A DNA stretch of 64,000 nt from Streptomyces sp. DH12 (GTDB lineage Bacteria > Actinomycetota > Actinomycetes > Streptomycetales > Streptomycetaceae). Location of the stretch: the NCBI RefSeq assembly GCF_020873895.1, contig NZ_JAHWGT010000001.1, positions 186,001 through 250,000 on the forward strand. Reading direction: 5' to 3'. This document shows, piece by piece, positions 27,422-35,866 of this stretch (position 1 is the stretch's first letter; the number at the start of each line of letters is the position of its first letter). Made by a program: the position numbers and the translations under genes. Under the pieces are notes generated by a model, which ran no database searches, was not told where the DNA came from, and saw nothing but the letters and a program-made list of their open reading frames with translations.

Positions 27422-27619
27422 GCGGCGGCCAGGGCGGACAGGGGCCCGGAGGCAGGCCGGCGGAGAGGGACGGGGAGAGCGCCGGAGGTGACGGGGGCGG
27501 CGGGGGAGCGGGGGACTGAGAGGGAGAAGGGGCCGGGGAGATGACGGAGGCGGGCGGGGCTCGACCGGACGGATCGGGGCAGGCTGAGGGAGTCGACCCG
27601 CCGCCCCCAGGGAGGGCCC

Positions 27620-28042
27620 GTGACCGCGTACCCCCGATTGCTGCACACCGTCCTCGACACGACCAGGCCCCGCGAGCTGGCCGAGTTCTACCGGCGCCTG
27701 CTCGGGCTGACGTACCGCCCCGGCGACGAACCGCCGGCCGACGGCGCGCCCGACGAGCCCGACTGGCTCGTGCTGCGCACCTCCGACGGGGTGAACCTAC
27801 TCGCCTTCCAGCAGGTCGAGCGCCTGCCACGGACGACGTGGCCCGCGCACGACGTCCCGATGCAGGCGCACCTCGACCTCACCGTCCCGGACACGGCCGA
27901 GCTGACCGAGCAGCGCCGACGGGCCCGGGAACTGGGCGCCGAGCTGCTGCTGGACCGGTACGACGACCCGGAGGAGCCGCTGTACGTCTTCGCGGACCCG
28001 TCGGGGCACCCGTTCTGCATCTTCGTGAGCGCGCCGTCCTGA
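27620..28042 (+). CDS. VOC (glyoxalase-like) family protein
   Basis: 140 residues in two beta-alpha-beta-beta-beta units: LLHTVLDTTRPRELAEFYRRLLGL then HLDLTVPDTAEL ... RELGAELLLDRYDDPEEPLYVFADPSGHPFCIFV in parts. The residue pattern H8-type histidine, E/H in the second module and the C-terminal FCIFV fit the vicinal-oxygen-chelate group that binds antibiotics or metal-chelated substrates. The GTG at 27620 follows GGAGGG by 3 nt. It ends in the inverted repeat terminator at 28041-28087. Confidence 0.82.
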   Translation: MTAYPRLLHTVLDTTRPRELAEFYRRLLGLTYRPGDEPPADGAPDEPDWLVLRTSDGVNLLAFQQVERLPRTTWPAHDVPMQAHLDLTVPDTAELTEQRRRARELGAELLLDRYDDPEEPLYVFADPSGHPFCIFVSAPS

Positions 28043-28087
28043 GCCGGCCCGCCCGGGCGCGCGCACGGCGCCCGGGCGGGCCGGCTC
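28041..28087. terminator. Strong bidirectional terminator hairpin
   Basis: Perfect 19-bp arms (28041-28059 and 28069-28087) with a 9-nt loop, located exactly between the convergent VOC and isochorismatase stop codons. No T-tract, as common in GC-rich genomes. Confidence 0.85.
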
Positions 28088-28622
28088 AGGACCACAACTC
28101 GTCGCTGTCGCACACCCGCGCCCCCATGTTGCGCTCCATCATGCGCAGGGCGGCGTCGGCGAGGTCCGCGTGGATGTGGGCGACGGCGTCGCGGGGAACG
28201 ACCACGTCGAAGTGCCGGATGTGCGCGTCGAGGGAGGAGTACAGCACGCACTGCTCCGTGACCTGCCCGCACAGCACGAGCCGTTCGATGCCCTGCTGGT
28301 GCAGCAGGTACGTCAGCGGGGTCTCGAAGAAGACGGAGTGGCGCGCCTTCACGACGAAGAGCGACGAGTCGTCGGGCCGCAGGGGCTCGACGAGGTCCGC
28401 GTGCGGCCCCGCCAGGGCGGTGTCCAGGAGTTCGCCGTGGTGCGAGCGCCACTGGCCGAAGTTGTCGTTGACGTAGATGACCGGGACGTCCCGCTCGCGG
28501 GCCCGCCGCAGCAGCTCCGCGACGACCGGCACCACGGCCCGGGCGGAGGGGAGCAGCTGGTCGGCGTCCTTGTGGTCGTACGTGTTGATCATGTCGATCA
28601 CGATCAGTGCGGTCTTGGCCAT
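28086..28622 (-). CDS. Isochorismatase-family cysteine hydrolase
   Basis: 178 residues. The catalytic triad positions are visible: Asp in ALIVIDMINTY, Lys in FVVKARHSVF and Cys in LCGQVTEQCVLYSS. The family hydrolyses amides such as N-carbamoylsarcosine or nicotinamide, or vinyl ethers such as isochorismate. The DHKDADQLLPSARAV region is typical of the small cytosolic members. Substrate unknown. ATG at 28622 without a strong ribosome-binding box. Confidence 0.83.
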   Translation of the reverse strand: MAKTALIVIDMINTYDHKDADQLLPSARAVVPVVAELLRRARERDVPVIYVNDNFGQWRSHHGELLDTALAGPHADLVEPLRPDDSSLFVVKARHSVFFETPLTYLLHQQGIERLVLCGQVTEQCVLYSSLDAHIRHFDVVVPRDAVAHIHADLADAALRMMERNMGARVCDSDELWS

Positions 28623-28698
28623 GTCGCTCAGGCTGCCACCGCACGGCGCTCGCCCGGGTCGACCGGGCCGCGCCGCCCGACGTGCCGCGCTTCCCGGG

Positions 28699-29121
28699 TC
28701 ATCGGGCGGCCTCCGCGACGGTACGGGGCTCCTCGCCGGTCAGCTCCACGACGCGCGACAGGGGCACCCCGGCGGCCAGCGCCCGGCCGAGCAGGGCGTC
28801 CCGGCCGTCGGTGCACTCCCGGTAGGCGAGGAGCTGCTCCTCCAGGCGGCTGAGGGACTCGGGGGCGTTGTCGTGCCGCAGTCGGCTCAGCTCGTCGTCG
28901 CCCAGCGGGACCGGCAGCCGTTCCGCCCCCTCGGGGATGGCCGCCGTCTCCTCCGGCGGCACCAGGCGCAGCCGCGGGGACGTCACCGTGACACCGTGCG
29001 CGTCGAGCCATGCCCGCACGGCGGGGGTCTCCAGGCAGGCGAGGTCGCCGACGGAGGCCGGCGGAACGCCGAGCGGCGTCGCGGTCTCGTCCAGCAGGAA
29101 CAGGTAGGCGTCGTCGGTCAC
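28699..29121 (-). CDS. DUF6003-like protein
   Basis: 140 residues; I recall this type as the Streptomyces DUF6003 family, but the name is from memory and not checked. Visible features are DDAYLFLLDE at the N-terminus, a CLETPAVRAWLDAHGV helix and a C-terminal ELLAYRECTDGRDALLGRALAAGVPLSRVVELTGEE-like helical pair. The C-terminal helix-turn-helix look (LSRVVELTGE) could be a DNA-binding fold, yet the family is best called uncharacterised. No signal or membrane segment. Confidence 0.55.
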   Translation of the reverse strand: MTDDAYLFLLDETATPLGVPPASVGDLACLETPAVRAWLDAHGVTVTSPRLRLVPPEETAAIPEGAERLPVPLGDDELSRLRHDNAPESLSRLEEQLLAYRECTDGRDALLGRALAAGVPLSRVVELTGEEPRTVAEAAR

Positions 29122-29489
29122 CTGCGGCTCCTTCGGTCAGTGGTGCGGTGGTCGCGGTCCTCCTACCCCGCTGCGGCCGGATCATCGTCACGGGAGGCGC
29201 CGCGTCACCCGGGTGGTGCCGCGCCCTCCCCCAGCACGGCCCCGCTCCCCGTCGCCGCACCGGCGCGGGCGGTGTCGCGGCGGGGTGGAGCCGGTCCCGG
29301 CCCCGGCCCGACCGGACCCGCACGCCGGCCGCGTGGGACCGGACCCGCACGCCGGCCCTCGGCCCCCGGACCCGCACGCCGCCCCGTTGCGCCGCGCCCG
29401 CGTCGCCACGTCGGCCGGGTGCGGGCGCGGGAGCGGGATTCATGATTCGTACCTGCGTGCCATCGGCCTTCGGCGGGCATTCGTGAGCG
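29122..29489. other. Gene-free stretch with three direct repeats
   Basis: About 370 bp upstream of the antiporter. Three near-identical 20-bp copies of accggacccgcacgccggcc lie at 29311-29330, 29338-29357 and about 29365-29384. They do not form a CRISPR array because the spacers are 7 bp long and the unit is GC-rich low-complexity. I see no gene. Confidence 0.5.
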
Positions 29490-30800
29490 GTGACCTCGGT
29501 TGACTTCCTCTTCACCCTGCTCGGAGCGGGCGCGCTCGCGGCGGCGGTCGTCCCGCGGCTGGTCGCCGGCCGCCCGCTGTCCATGCCCCTGGTGTTCCTG
29601 CTGTGCGGGTTCGCCGTCCAGCTGCTGCCGCTGCCCGTGCCGCAGATCGACCCGGTGCGGGACCGCGCCCTGATCGAGCACGTCACGGAAGTGTGCGTGA
29701 TCATCTCCCTGATGGGCGCGGGGCTCGCTCTGAACCGCCCCTTCGGCCGCCGTACGTGGCGCACCACCTGGCGGCTGCTCGGCATCACCATGCCCCTGAC
29801 GATCGCCGTGACCGCCGTGGCCGCCTGGGCGCTGCTCGGCTGGCAGCCGGCTGCCGCGCTGCTCGTGGCGGCCGTCCTCGCGCCGACCGACCCCGTCCTC
29901 GCGTCCGAGGTGCGGGTCGGCGCGCCGACCGAGTCCGAGCACGACGAGGACGAGGTGCGGTTCGCGCTGACGAGCGAGGCCGGTCTCAACGACGGCCTCG
30001 CCTTCCCCGTCGTCATGGCGGCCGTCGCTATGGCCACCGCCGGGGCGACGCCGCTGGGCGACTGGTTCGGGCGGTGGCTCCTCGTCGACGTGGCCTACAA
30101 GTGCGCGGTCGGCGTGCTGGCGGGGCTCGCCGTCGGCAAGCTGCTGGGCTGGATGTTCTTCCACGCCTCCCGCCGGGTGATGCGGCTGTCCGAGCACCGG
30201 GAGGGCTTCGTCGCCCTGGGGGCCACCTTCTTCGCCTACGGGGTCACCGAACTCGCCCACGGCTACGGTTTCCTCGCGGTGTTCGTCACCGCCTGCCGCG
30301 TCCGCGCGGCCGAACGCGCGCACGGCTACCACACGGTGCTGCACGACTTCGTCGAGCAGATCGAGCGGCTCCTCACCGCGGCCCTCCTCTTCCTGCTCGG
30401 CGCCTTCGTCGCGCAGGGCGCCCTCACTGCCCTGACCTGGCAGGGGGCGGTCGTCGGCCTCCTCCTGCTGTGCGTCGTGCGCCCCCTCACCGCTTGGACC
30501 GCCCAGCTGGGCAGCCCCGCCGGACCACGCGAACGCGTCGTGACGGCGTTCTTCGGCGTCCGCGGCATCGGCTCGCTGTTCTACCTGGCGTACGCGCTCG
30601 GCCACTCCGACTTCGGGGTGCCGGCCGACGCGCTGTGGGCCCTGGTGAGCGTGACGGTACTGGCCTCGGTGGTCCTGCACGGGGTGACCGCCACACCGGT
30701 GATCAGCCGGCTGGACCGTCTGCGCCTGCTCCAGGCCCGGAAGAAGGCGCGTGGGCCCGGCGGACCGGACGACGGGGACGTGGCCCGCGAACGTTTGTGA
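29490..30800 (+). CDS. Cation/proton antiporter (NhaP/CPA1-like)
   Basis: 436 residues with about 12 hydrophobic helices. The CPA-type motif is ALLVAAVLAPTDPVLASEV (TM5-6), followed by FALTSEAGLNDGLAFPVVM, which holds the family Asn-Asp pair, and VVTAFFGVRGIGSLFYLAYAL near the C-terminus. It exchanges Na+ or K+ for H+ at the plasma membrane. A charged cytosolic tail follows. GTG at 29490 is the only start with correct frame close to the hydrophobic domain. Confidence 0.85.
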   Translation: MTSVDFLFTLLGAGALAAAVVPRLVAGRPLSMPLVFLLCGFAVQLLPLPVPQIDPVRDRALIEHVTEVCVIISLMGAGLALNRPFGRRTWRTTWRLLGITMPLTIAVTAVAAWALLGWQPAAALLVAAVLAPTDPVLASEVRVGAPTESEHDEDEVRFALTSEAGLNDGLAFPVVMAAVAMATAGATPLGDWFGRWLLVDVAYKCAVGVLAGLAVGKLLGWMFFHASRRVMRLSEHREGFVALGATFFAYGVTELAHGYGFLAVFVTACRVRAAERAHGYHTVLHDFVEQIERLLTAALLFLLGAFVAQGALTALTWQGAVVGLLLLCVVRPLTAWTAQLGSPAGPRERVVTAFFGVRGIGSLFYLAYALGHSDFGVPADALWALVSVTVLASVVLHGVTATPVISRLDRLRLLQARKKARGPGGPDDGDVARERL

Positions 30801-30832
30801 CCGAGGGTGGACCACAGCGTGGAGAAACGTTC
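30789..30832. terminator. Weak inverted repeat between convergent genes
   Basis: GAACGTTT (30789-30796) and AAACGTTC (30825-30832) are complementary over 8 bp with a 28-nt loop. The loop is long, so this is only a possible transcription end between the antiporter and the carboxylesterase gene. Confidence 0.3.
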
Positions 30833-30845
30833 CGCCGGAACGGGT

Positions 30846-32360
30846 TCACGGGCGTAGGAGCGGGAAGTCGACGCCGGCCCAGAGGTCCCGGAGGGTGACG
30901 GGCCCCTCGTCGGCCGGGGTGTCGTCGGTGGTCCAGACGCGGGCGCGGGCGGGCGACCCGTCGACCGGCGCCCAGCCCGGGTCGCCGGTGGCGGCGAAGT
31001 CGGCCCAGGCGCGCACCATGCGTCCCGCCAGGTCGCGGTCGGCGTCGGTCGGCGGCCCGCCGACGAGGAACTCCAGGTGCGGGTCGCCGAGGTTGCCGAA
31101 GGCGAACGGCACGTCGGCGCAGTGCCAGGCCCGCACCGTCCGGTCCGGTGCCGCGCGCCGCCGGTCGAAGCGCGAGAGGTACGCCCTGCCGCCACCCTCG
31201 GCGTGCAGTTCGGCGAGCCGCTCGGTGAACGCCCCGAACAGCAGGTCGCCGAAGATGGCGAGGTAGAGGTCGAGGACCGGGGCGTGGGGCATCGCCGCCC
31301 GGTAGCCCGCCACCAGCCCGTCGGGGAGGCCGAAGTCCTCGGCGAACCGGGCGAGGCCCTCGTCGGAGGTGACCCGGGCGCTGCCGCCGACGGCGTCGAA
31401 CAGCCAGTACTCCTCCGTGGTGTGACAGACCAGCAGGTCCACCTCGCGGGCCGCGCCGGCGGCCAGCCGCCCGAGCGGGTCGGCGGGCAGGACGTCACCG
31501 TCCAGGACGGGGGCGTAGAGCACCGGGTCGTAGTGGCGGGAGCCGGACGCCGGGTCGCGCCGGTAGTCGTCCACGACGCGGTCGGAGGCGTCGACCAGGG
31601 CCTGCGGGCTCGTGGCGGTCAGGCTCCGGGCCGTGGCGGCGCACCCGGCGGCCGCCGCGACCTCGCGGGTCGTCGCAGCGGCCATGTCCGGTGTGGCGTA
31701 CGGGGAGGCGGGGCTGTGCGCGATGGCGCGGTGGAACAGGCCGCGGGCCCGGTCCATCACCATCAGGCAGACGACGGAGGTGGCGCCGGCGGACTGGCCG
31801 GCGACCGTGACGTTGCCCGGATCGCCGCCGAACGCGGCGATGTTCTCGCGTACCCAGCGCAGAGCGGCGACCTGGTCGAGCAGGCCCCGGTTGTCCGGCA
31901 GGTCGGCCCGCGCGGGGGCGGGCCCGTCGACCGGTACGTGCCCGAAGCCCTCGAAGCCGACCCGGTAGTTGAGCGTGACCACCACCAGGCCGGCCCGCGC
32001 CAGCGCCGTGCCGTCGAAGTCGGGTTGGGCCGAGGAGCCGAAGGTGTAGGCGCCGCCGTGGATCCACACCAGGACGGGCAGGCACCCGCCGGAGTGCGCA
32101 GGGGTCCAGACGTTGACGGTGAGGACGTCCTCGTCGCCGGGCTCCCACACCGGGGCACCGGGCAGACGCGCCGACTGGGGGGCCGGCGGTCCGAAGGCGG
32201 TGCAGTCCCGCACGCCCGTCCACCCCCGTGGCGGACGCGGCGCCCGGAAGCGGTCGGCGCCGAACGGCGGGGCCGCGTACGGGATCCCGAGGACGGCGAC
32301 GACGTCCGTGGCGGGCCGCAGCCCCCGTACCGGGCCGCCGGCCGTCTCGAAGACGTCCAT
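30846..32360 (-). CDS. Carboxylesterase/lipase family (type B)
   Basis: 504 residues when started at the ATG at 32360, which follows a GAGAGGTGGACTCC stretch. Motifs are the oxyanion loop LPVLVWIHGGAYTFGSS, the nucleophile elbow VAGQSAGATSVV (Ser in GQSAG), GFEGFGHV and the C-terminal acid and histidine region (VRAWHCADVPFAFGN). It lacks a signal peptide. It hydrolyses carboxylic esters. Its upstream region is the shared divergent promoter of the peptide operon at 32819. Confidence 0.85.
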   Translation of the reverse strand: MDVFETAGGPVRGLRPATDVVAVLGIPYAAPPFGADRFRAPRPPRGWTGVRDCTAFGPPAPQSARLPGAPVWEPGDEDVLTVNVWTPAHSGGCLPVLVWIHGGAYTFGSSAQPDFDGTALARAGLVVVTLNYRVGFEGFGHVPVDGPAPARADLPDNRGLLDQVAALRWVRENIAAFGGDPGNVTVAGQSAGATSVVCLMVMDRARGLFHRAIAHSPASPYATPDMAAATTREVAAAAGCAATARSLTATSPQALVDASDRVVDDYRRDPASGSRHYDPVLYAPVLDGDVLPADPLGRLAAGAAREVDLLVCHTTEEYWLFDAVGGSARVTSDEGLARFAEDFGLPDGLVAGYRAAMPHAPVLDLYLAIFGDLLFGAFTERLAELHAEGGGRAYLSRFDRRRAAPDRTVRAWHCADVPFAFGNLGDPHLEFLVGGPPTDADRDLAGRMVRAWADFAATGDPGWAPVDGSPARARVWTTDDTPADEGPVTLRDLWAGVDFPLLRP

Positions 32361-32818
32361 GGAGTCCACCTCTCGCTGCTGGTCGCGCCGCCGGTGACGG
32401 CGGCGGCCCCAGCCTGCCACCGCCCCGCACGACATGACCAACACCGAGATCGCTGTGATTGACTCGCCTGTGATGTCAATGGGCCTCGGAAAAGGGGGAC
32501 TTGGGCCCGTCGTTCCGTGCGCCGACGTGCCGCGCGCCCCGACCGGACGCCAGTGCCCGCCGGGTCGACGGCGGTCGCACGACGCACCGGCCCCCGCGCC
32601 GCCGCCCGTTGGGGTGACGCCCCCTCTCCGTCACTGTGCGCGCCCGGCGCCTTTCGCGCATCCGTGCGCGGAAATGACCGCAGCGATCGGTGCTTAAACC
32701 TCGCTTTACAGAGATTTTAGTTGACAAGTCATTCAAAGGATGATTTGCCAGGTATGTCCTGGTGTGTTGGGCTGGATGTGCAAGGAAAAAATGCCCACTT
32801 CAAAGGAGATGGTGGGGT
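32361..32818. promoter_or_regulatory. Divergent AT-rich promoter region of the peptide operon
   Basis: The stretch is clearly less GC-rich than its surroundings, especially 32680-32818. TTGACA (32721-32726) and TTTACA (32705-32710) are candidate -35 boxes for the rightward operon; a good -10 partner at 17 nt is not clear. AAAGGAG at 32802-32808 is the ribosome-binding site of the peptide gene. The carboxylesterase is served by the opposite side (32458-32480). Confidence 0.5.
32458..32480. promoter_or_regulatory. Inverted repeat ATTGAC-n11-GTCAAT
   Basis: Arms are perfect over 6 bp (32458-32463 and 32475-32480). The right arm, read on the minus strand, contains TTGACA, a candidate -35 for the carboxylesterase gene. 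It may be an operator. Confidence 0.4.
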
Positions 32819-32847
32819 ATGGCAAAGCTGGACAACGTGACCCGTGA
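32791..32847 (+). CDS. Possible 18-residue upstream ORF overlapping the peptide start
   Basis: ATG at 32791 has AAGGA a few nt upstream and opens an 18-codon frame that ends at a TGA at 32845-32847, 29 nt into the next coding sequence in another frame. The frame overlaps the start of the 63-residue peptide gene and could influence its translation. There is no second line of evidence. Confidence 0.2.
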   Translation: MPTSKEMVGYGKAGQRDP

Positions 32848-33010
32848 CCAAGTCAAGGCTGCGCTGGACGCCGAGGTCGAACAGGTACTGAACCCTGGTG
32901 AGGCCCAGGGCTTCTACCGCGACACCCGCGAATGTGCGGCACTTGCCCTGAAGGGCGGCTCCGGCAGCCTGCTGCTGTCACCGCCTGCTCCCCGTCCGAA
33001 GAAGCGCTGA
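32819..33010 (+). CDS. 63-residue peptide, candidate precursor
   Basis: I do not recognise the family. The sequence has two parts: a charged, helix-prone N-terminus (residues 1-28, with VTRDQVKAALDAEVEQVL and many Asp, Glu and Lys) and a C-terminal half with GFYRDTRECAALALK (single Cys39), GG at 46-47, SGSLLLSPPAPRPKKR. A helical acidic leader and a shorter distinct tail is what a ribosomal-peptide precursor looks like, but this cannot be shown here. The third codon position is less GC-biased (GCA, GCT, CCT, GGT, GAA, CGT codons) than neighbours. ATG at 32819 follows AAAGGAG by 10 nt. Confidence 0.7.
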   Translation: MAKLDNVTRDQVKAALDAEVEQVLNPGEAQGFYRDTRECAALALKGGSGSLLLSPPAPRPKKR

Positions 33011-33021
33011 CGGGCGACGAT

Positions 33022-33783
33022 ATGGAGAGTCCCGGCACTCAGACGCCCCTGGCAGGCGCTGTGCAGGACCTCGCTTCCCAGGTGGTCTCCGCCCTCCGGG
33101 GCGGAGACCATCCGGCGGTGTTCGCCGGTACGGCGGCGGCCGCCACCAGCGACGAGGACCTCCTGCTCGCGGCCGTGCGCGTCCTCGGCCCCGACGCACT
33201 GCTCCCCGGCGCCCTCGGCCTGCGGCCACCACACCCCGACGACCTCGCACTCTTCGAGAAGGCGGTCATCGCCTTCCCGCCCGCCCCGGACGCGTCGCTC
33301 ACGTCGCGGTGGACCCACTGGGGGATGACCCGGGCCCTGCGCGGCCAGAGCACAGCGGCCGTCGTCCCGCAGGACGACGAACCCGACACCGGGTGGGTGG
33401 ACACCCTGCCCTGGCAGGCCCTCACCCACCAGCTCGCCCTCCTCGCCGGCCTGGCGGTGCCCCTGCCGGCCGCCCCCTCCTCGCCTGCGGTGTCGTCCGC
33501 GTCGGCCTCGGCGCCGACGGCGGAGAGCGCTCTGGTGCGCGCCGCCGGCCGGCGGACCGTCGACATCGCGCGCGGGTTCGTGCGCGCCGTGCGCCGGCGG
33601 GGCTGGCTGCAGGCGGCCGGAGCGGGCCGGTGGCTGTCGGTCCTCGACGACGTTCCCGACACGCTGGGCCTCGACACCGGGCTGGAGTTCGTCGCGGCCA
33701 TGAGCGGTGACGACCCCCGGGTGGCCCTGCACCTCCACGCGGCGCGGCACGGCCTGGCCCGGAGCCGGGGGAGCGCCGGATGA
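33022..33783 (+). CDS. Uncharacterised protein in the peptide operon (253 aa)
   Basis: No family recognised. The protein is helix-rich, with an Ala-rich N-terminus (LAGAVQDLASQVVSALRG), a middle section WTHWGMTRALRGQST, and a Leu/Ala segment LALLAGLAVPLPAAPSSPAV that is too interrupted to be a clear membrane span. The C-terminal half has ARGFVRAVRRRGWLQAAGAGRWL. It starts 11 nt after the peptide gene and ends by overlapping the next gene (ATGA, 33780-33783). Tight coupling suggests a job in the same process as the peptide. Confidence 0.7.
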   Translation: MESPGTQTPLAGAVQDLASQVVSALRGGDHPAVFAGTAAAATSDEDLLLAAVRVLGPDALLPGALGLRPPHPDDLALFEKAVIAFPPAPDASLTSRWTHWGMTRALRGQSTAAVVPQDDEPDTGWVDTLPWQALTHQLALLAGLAVPLPAAPSSPAVSSASASAPTAESALVRAAGRRTVDIARGFVRAVRRRGWLQAAGAGRWLSVLDDVPDTLGLDTGLEFVAAMSGDDPRVALHLHAARHGLARSRGSAG

Positions 33784-34883
33784 CGCCCCCGCCCCTGCCC
33801 GCGCCCCCGCCCGCGCCCGACGGCCCGCCCCGCGGCGGCACGGCCCCGAGGCGACCGACGGCCTTGACACCTCCGACGGGTCCGACGGGCCTGACACGCC
33901 CGGCGGACCCCACGGACCCGGCGGATACGACGGGGCTCACCGATCTGGACGCCGTGGCGGGGGCCGCGCTGGGCTGGCTGTCCGCCCACCGCCCCGACTT
34001 CCGCCTGGGGCAGCGGGCGCTGGAGCCCGACGCCGACCCCAACGCCTCGTGGAAGCGCGTCGGCGAACTGGCCCAGCTCTGCACCTGCGTCCGCCGCAGC
34101 ACGCCCCCGGGCTCGCCGCTCCACACCGCGGCGACCGCCCTGGTGCGCCACGCCTGGCAGGAGGCCGGCGACGGCGCCCTCTTCCTCGACGTCCAGCGCC
34201 TGGAACCGAACGCCACGTACCCCCTGGAGGTGTACGCCGCGTTCGCCGCCTCGGGACTGCGGCACCCGCCGTACGAGGAGCTGGTCGGCCTGCTCGTGCG
34301 CACCCGCAGCTGGCGCACCCCGGAGCTGCTGCCCAACCGCCTCCTCGGCGTCCTCAACTCGGAGCACCGCGCCGGGTTCGCGCCGCACGGGCCGATGGAC
34401 GGGCCGCTGCGCCGTACCTGGCTGGGGGCCCTCCCCGAACCCTGGCTCTTCGAGAAGACCGCCGCGTACACCCTCACGCACGTCGTGTTCCACCTGACGG
34501 ACTGGGGCCACCGCCCCGACGCCGTCCCCGACGACATCGCCGCGTACCTGCTCACCTGGCTGCCGCCCTGGCTCGACACGTGCGTCGAGGCCGAGCAGTG
34601 GGACCTCTGCGGCGAACTGCTCGCCGTCGCGGCGAGCCTGCCGCGCCCACCCGCCCCGGACGCCACCGAGGAGGCGTGGGCGGCACTGGCCGCCGCGCAG
34701 GACGGGGACGGCGCCGTGCCCGAGGTCGGCCGCGGACCGCGCGGGGAGGACGTGCCGCACGTCTTCGTCAACTGCTACCACTCGACGCTGGTGACCGCCT
34801 TCGCCGCCACCCTGACCGCGGCCCGCCGCACCGGCCACCCCCACGGCGACGACCGGCACACCCTCCGGGAGGCACCGGCATGA
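33780..34883 (+). CDS. DUF6895-like protein 1
   Basis: 367 residues. After a Pro- and Thr-rich N-terminus of about 55 residues, the rest is helical: DLDAVAGAALGWLSAHRPDF, KRVGELAQLCTCVRR, LVRHAWQEAG, LRRTWLGALPEPWLF, TLTHVVFHLTDWGHRP, WDLCGELLAVAASL, and the end YHSTLVTAFAATL. I recall this pattern (FHLTDWG, TLVTAFA) as the DUF6895 family, unchecked. The function is unknown. The neighbour at 34880 is a paralogue with the same anchors (RRTWLA, HLTDWG, WDLLGELLV, YHPTLVAAFA). It overlaps both neighbouring genes by 4 nt. Confidence 0.6.
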   Translation: MTPPPLPAPPPAPDGPPRGGTAPRRPTALTPPTGPTGLTRPADPTDPADTTGLTDLDAVAGAALGWLSAHRPDFRLGQRALEPDADPNASWKRVGELAQLCTCVRRSTPPGSPLHTAATALVRHAWQEAGDGALFLDVQRLEPNATYPLEVYAAFAASGLRHPPYEELVGLLVRTRSWRTPELLPNRLLGVLNSEHRAGFAPHGPMDGPLRRTWLGALPEPWLFEKTAAYTLTHVVFHLTDWGHRPDAVPDDIAAYLLTWLPPWLDTCVEAEQWDLCGELLAVAASLPRPPAPDATEEAWAALAAAQDGDGAVPEVGRGPRGEDVPHVFVNCYHSTLVTAFAATLTAARRTGHPHGDDRHTLREAPA

Positions 34884-35866
34884 GCGGCACCACGGGCACC
34901 ACCGGCGCGGCCGGCCCTGCCGGTACCGGCGGCATGGCCGGCACGGAAGGGATCCGGCTGATCCAGGCCGTCGGCACGGGCGCGCTGGAATGGCTGCACG
35001 CCCACCGCGACGGGTTCCGCCTCGAACCGGACGTCGACCCGGAGACCGGCTTCCTCGACCGCTTCAAGCCCGTCGGGGAGCTCGCCGTCATCTGCAAGGT
35101 CCTCTTCCGGGAGGGCGTCTCCGGCTCCCGCCACGCCGCGCTCGCCCGCCAGCTCATCGACCACGCCTGGCGGGACGTCCTGGACGGGGGCCGCATGCTG
35201 GTCCGGGGGCAGCGGATCGAACCCCACTCACCCATCCCCTTCGAGGTCTACCTGCCGTTCAAGGAACTCGGATACGACCACCCCGAACTGGACCGCCTGA
35301 TCCGGCTCAACCACCGCCTCGGCAGCTGGCGGGCCGCGGAGCTCCTCCCCGTCCGCCGACTGTGCCTGAGCGCCTTCGAGCGCCGCTACGGACTCACCCC
35401 GACCATGCCCGAGGACGAAGCGGCCCGCCGCACCTGGCTCGCCCACACCCCGGAGCCGTGGACGGTCGTCACCCGCACGGGGTACGACATCACCCACACC
35501 GTCTTCCACCTGACCGACTGGGGCGAGAACCCCGCCGGCCTCCCGGCCGCCCTCGCCCACTACCTGGACCTGTGGCTGCCCGCCTGGCTCGACGACTGGG
35601 CCGACCTGCAGCGCTGGGACCTGCTCGGGGAACTGCTCGTCGTGGACGCCTGCCTGCCACGACCCACGTTGGACGCCGCCGCGTGGCAGGCGTTCGCCGC
35701 GGCCCAGCAGCCCGACGGCGCCATGCCCGTCATCGGCGACATGCCCGAGGGCGGCCCGGAGGAGGTGTTCGACCTCGTCTACCACCCGACGCTGGTCGCC
35801 GCGTTCGCCTCCGTACTGGCCACCTCGCGCGCCTTCACGGCCCTGGTCGACGGGGCCCCCGCGTGA
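34880..35866 (+). CDS. DUF6895-like protein 2
   Basis: 328 residues, paralogue of the preceding gene, from TEGIRLIQAVGTGALEWLHAHRDGF on. Matching anchors: PVGELAVICKVLFR, LIDHAWRDVLDGGRMLV, ELGYDHPELDRL, ARRTWLAHTPEPWTVV, TGYDITHTVFHLTDWGENP, RWDLLGELLVVDACLPRP, QPDGAMPVIGD, VYHPTLVAAFASVL. The Gly-, Thr- and Ala-rich first 24 residues are linker-like. The pair may be a heterodimer or the second may have taken a different substrate. No enzyme motif that I know is visible. Overlaps both neighbours by 4 nt. Confidence 0.6.
   Translation: MSGTTGTTGAAGPAGTGGMAGTEGIRLIQAVGTGALEWLHAHRDGFRLEPDVDPETGFLDRFKPVGELAVICKVLFREGVSGSRHAALARQLIDHAWRDVLDGGRMLVRGQRIEPHSPIPFEVYLPFKELGYDHPELDRLIRLNHRLGSWRAAELLPVRRLCLSAFERRYGLTPTMPEDEAARRTWLAHTPEPWTVVTRTGYDITHTVFHLTDWGENPAGLPAALAHYLDLWLPAWLDDWADLQRWDLLGELLVVDACLPRPTLDAAAWQAFAAAQQPDGAMPVIGDMPEGGPEEVFDLVYHPTLVAAFASVLATSRAFTALVDGAPA

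Noticed and set aside
32819-33010. Lanthipeptide or lasso precursor
   Set aside because: No LanM/LanB/LanC, lasso cyclase or peptidase gene is next to it, and the tail has only one Cys and few Ser/Thr residues. A new type of peptide operon is possible, not a known class.
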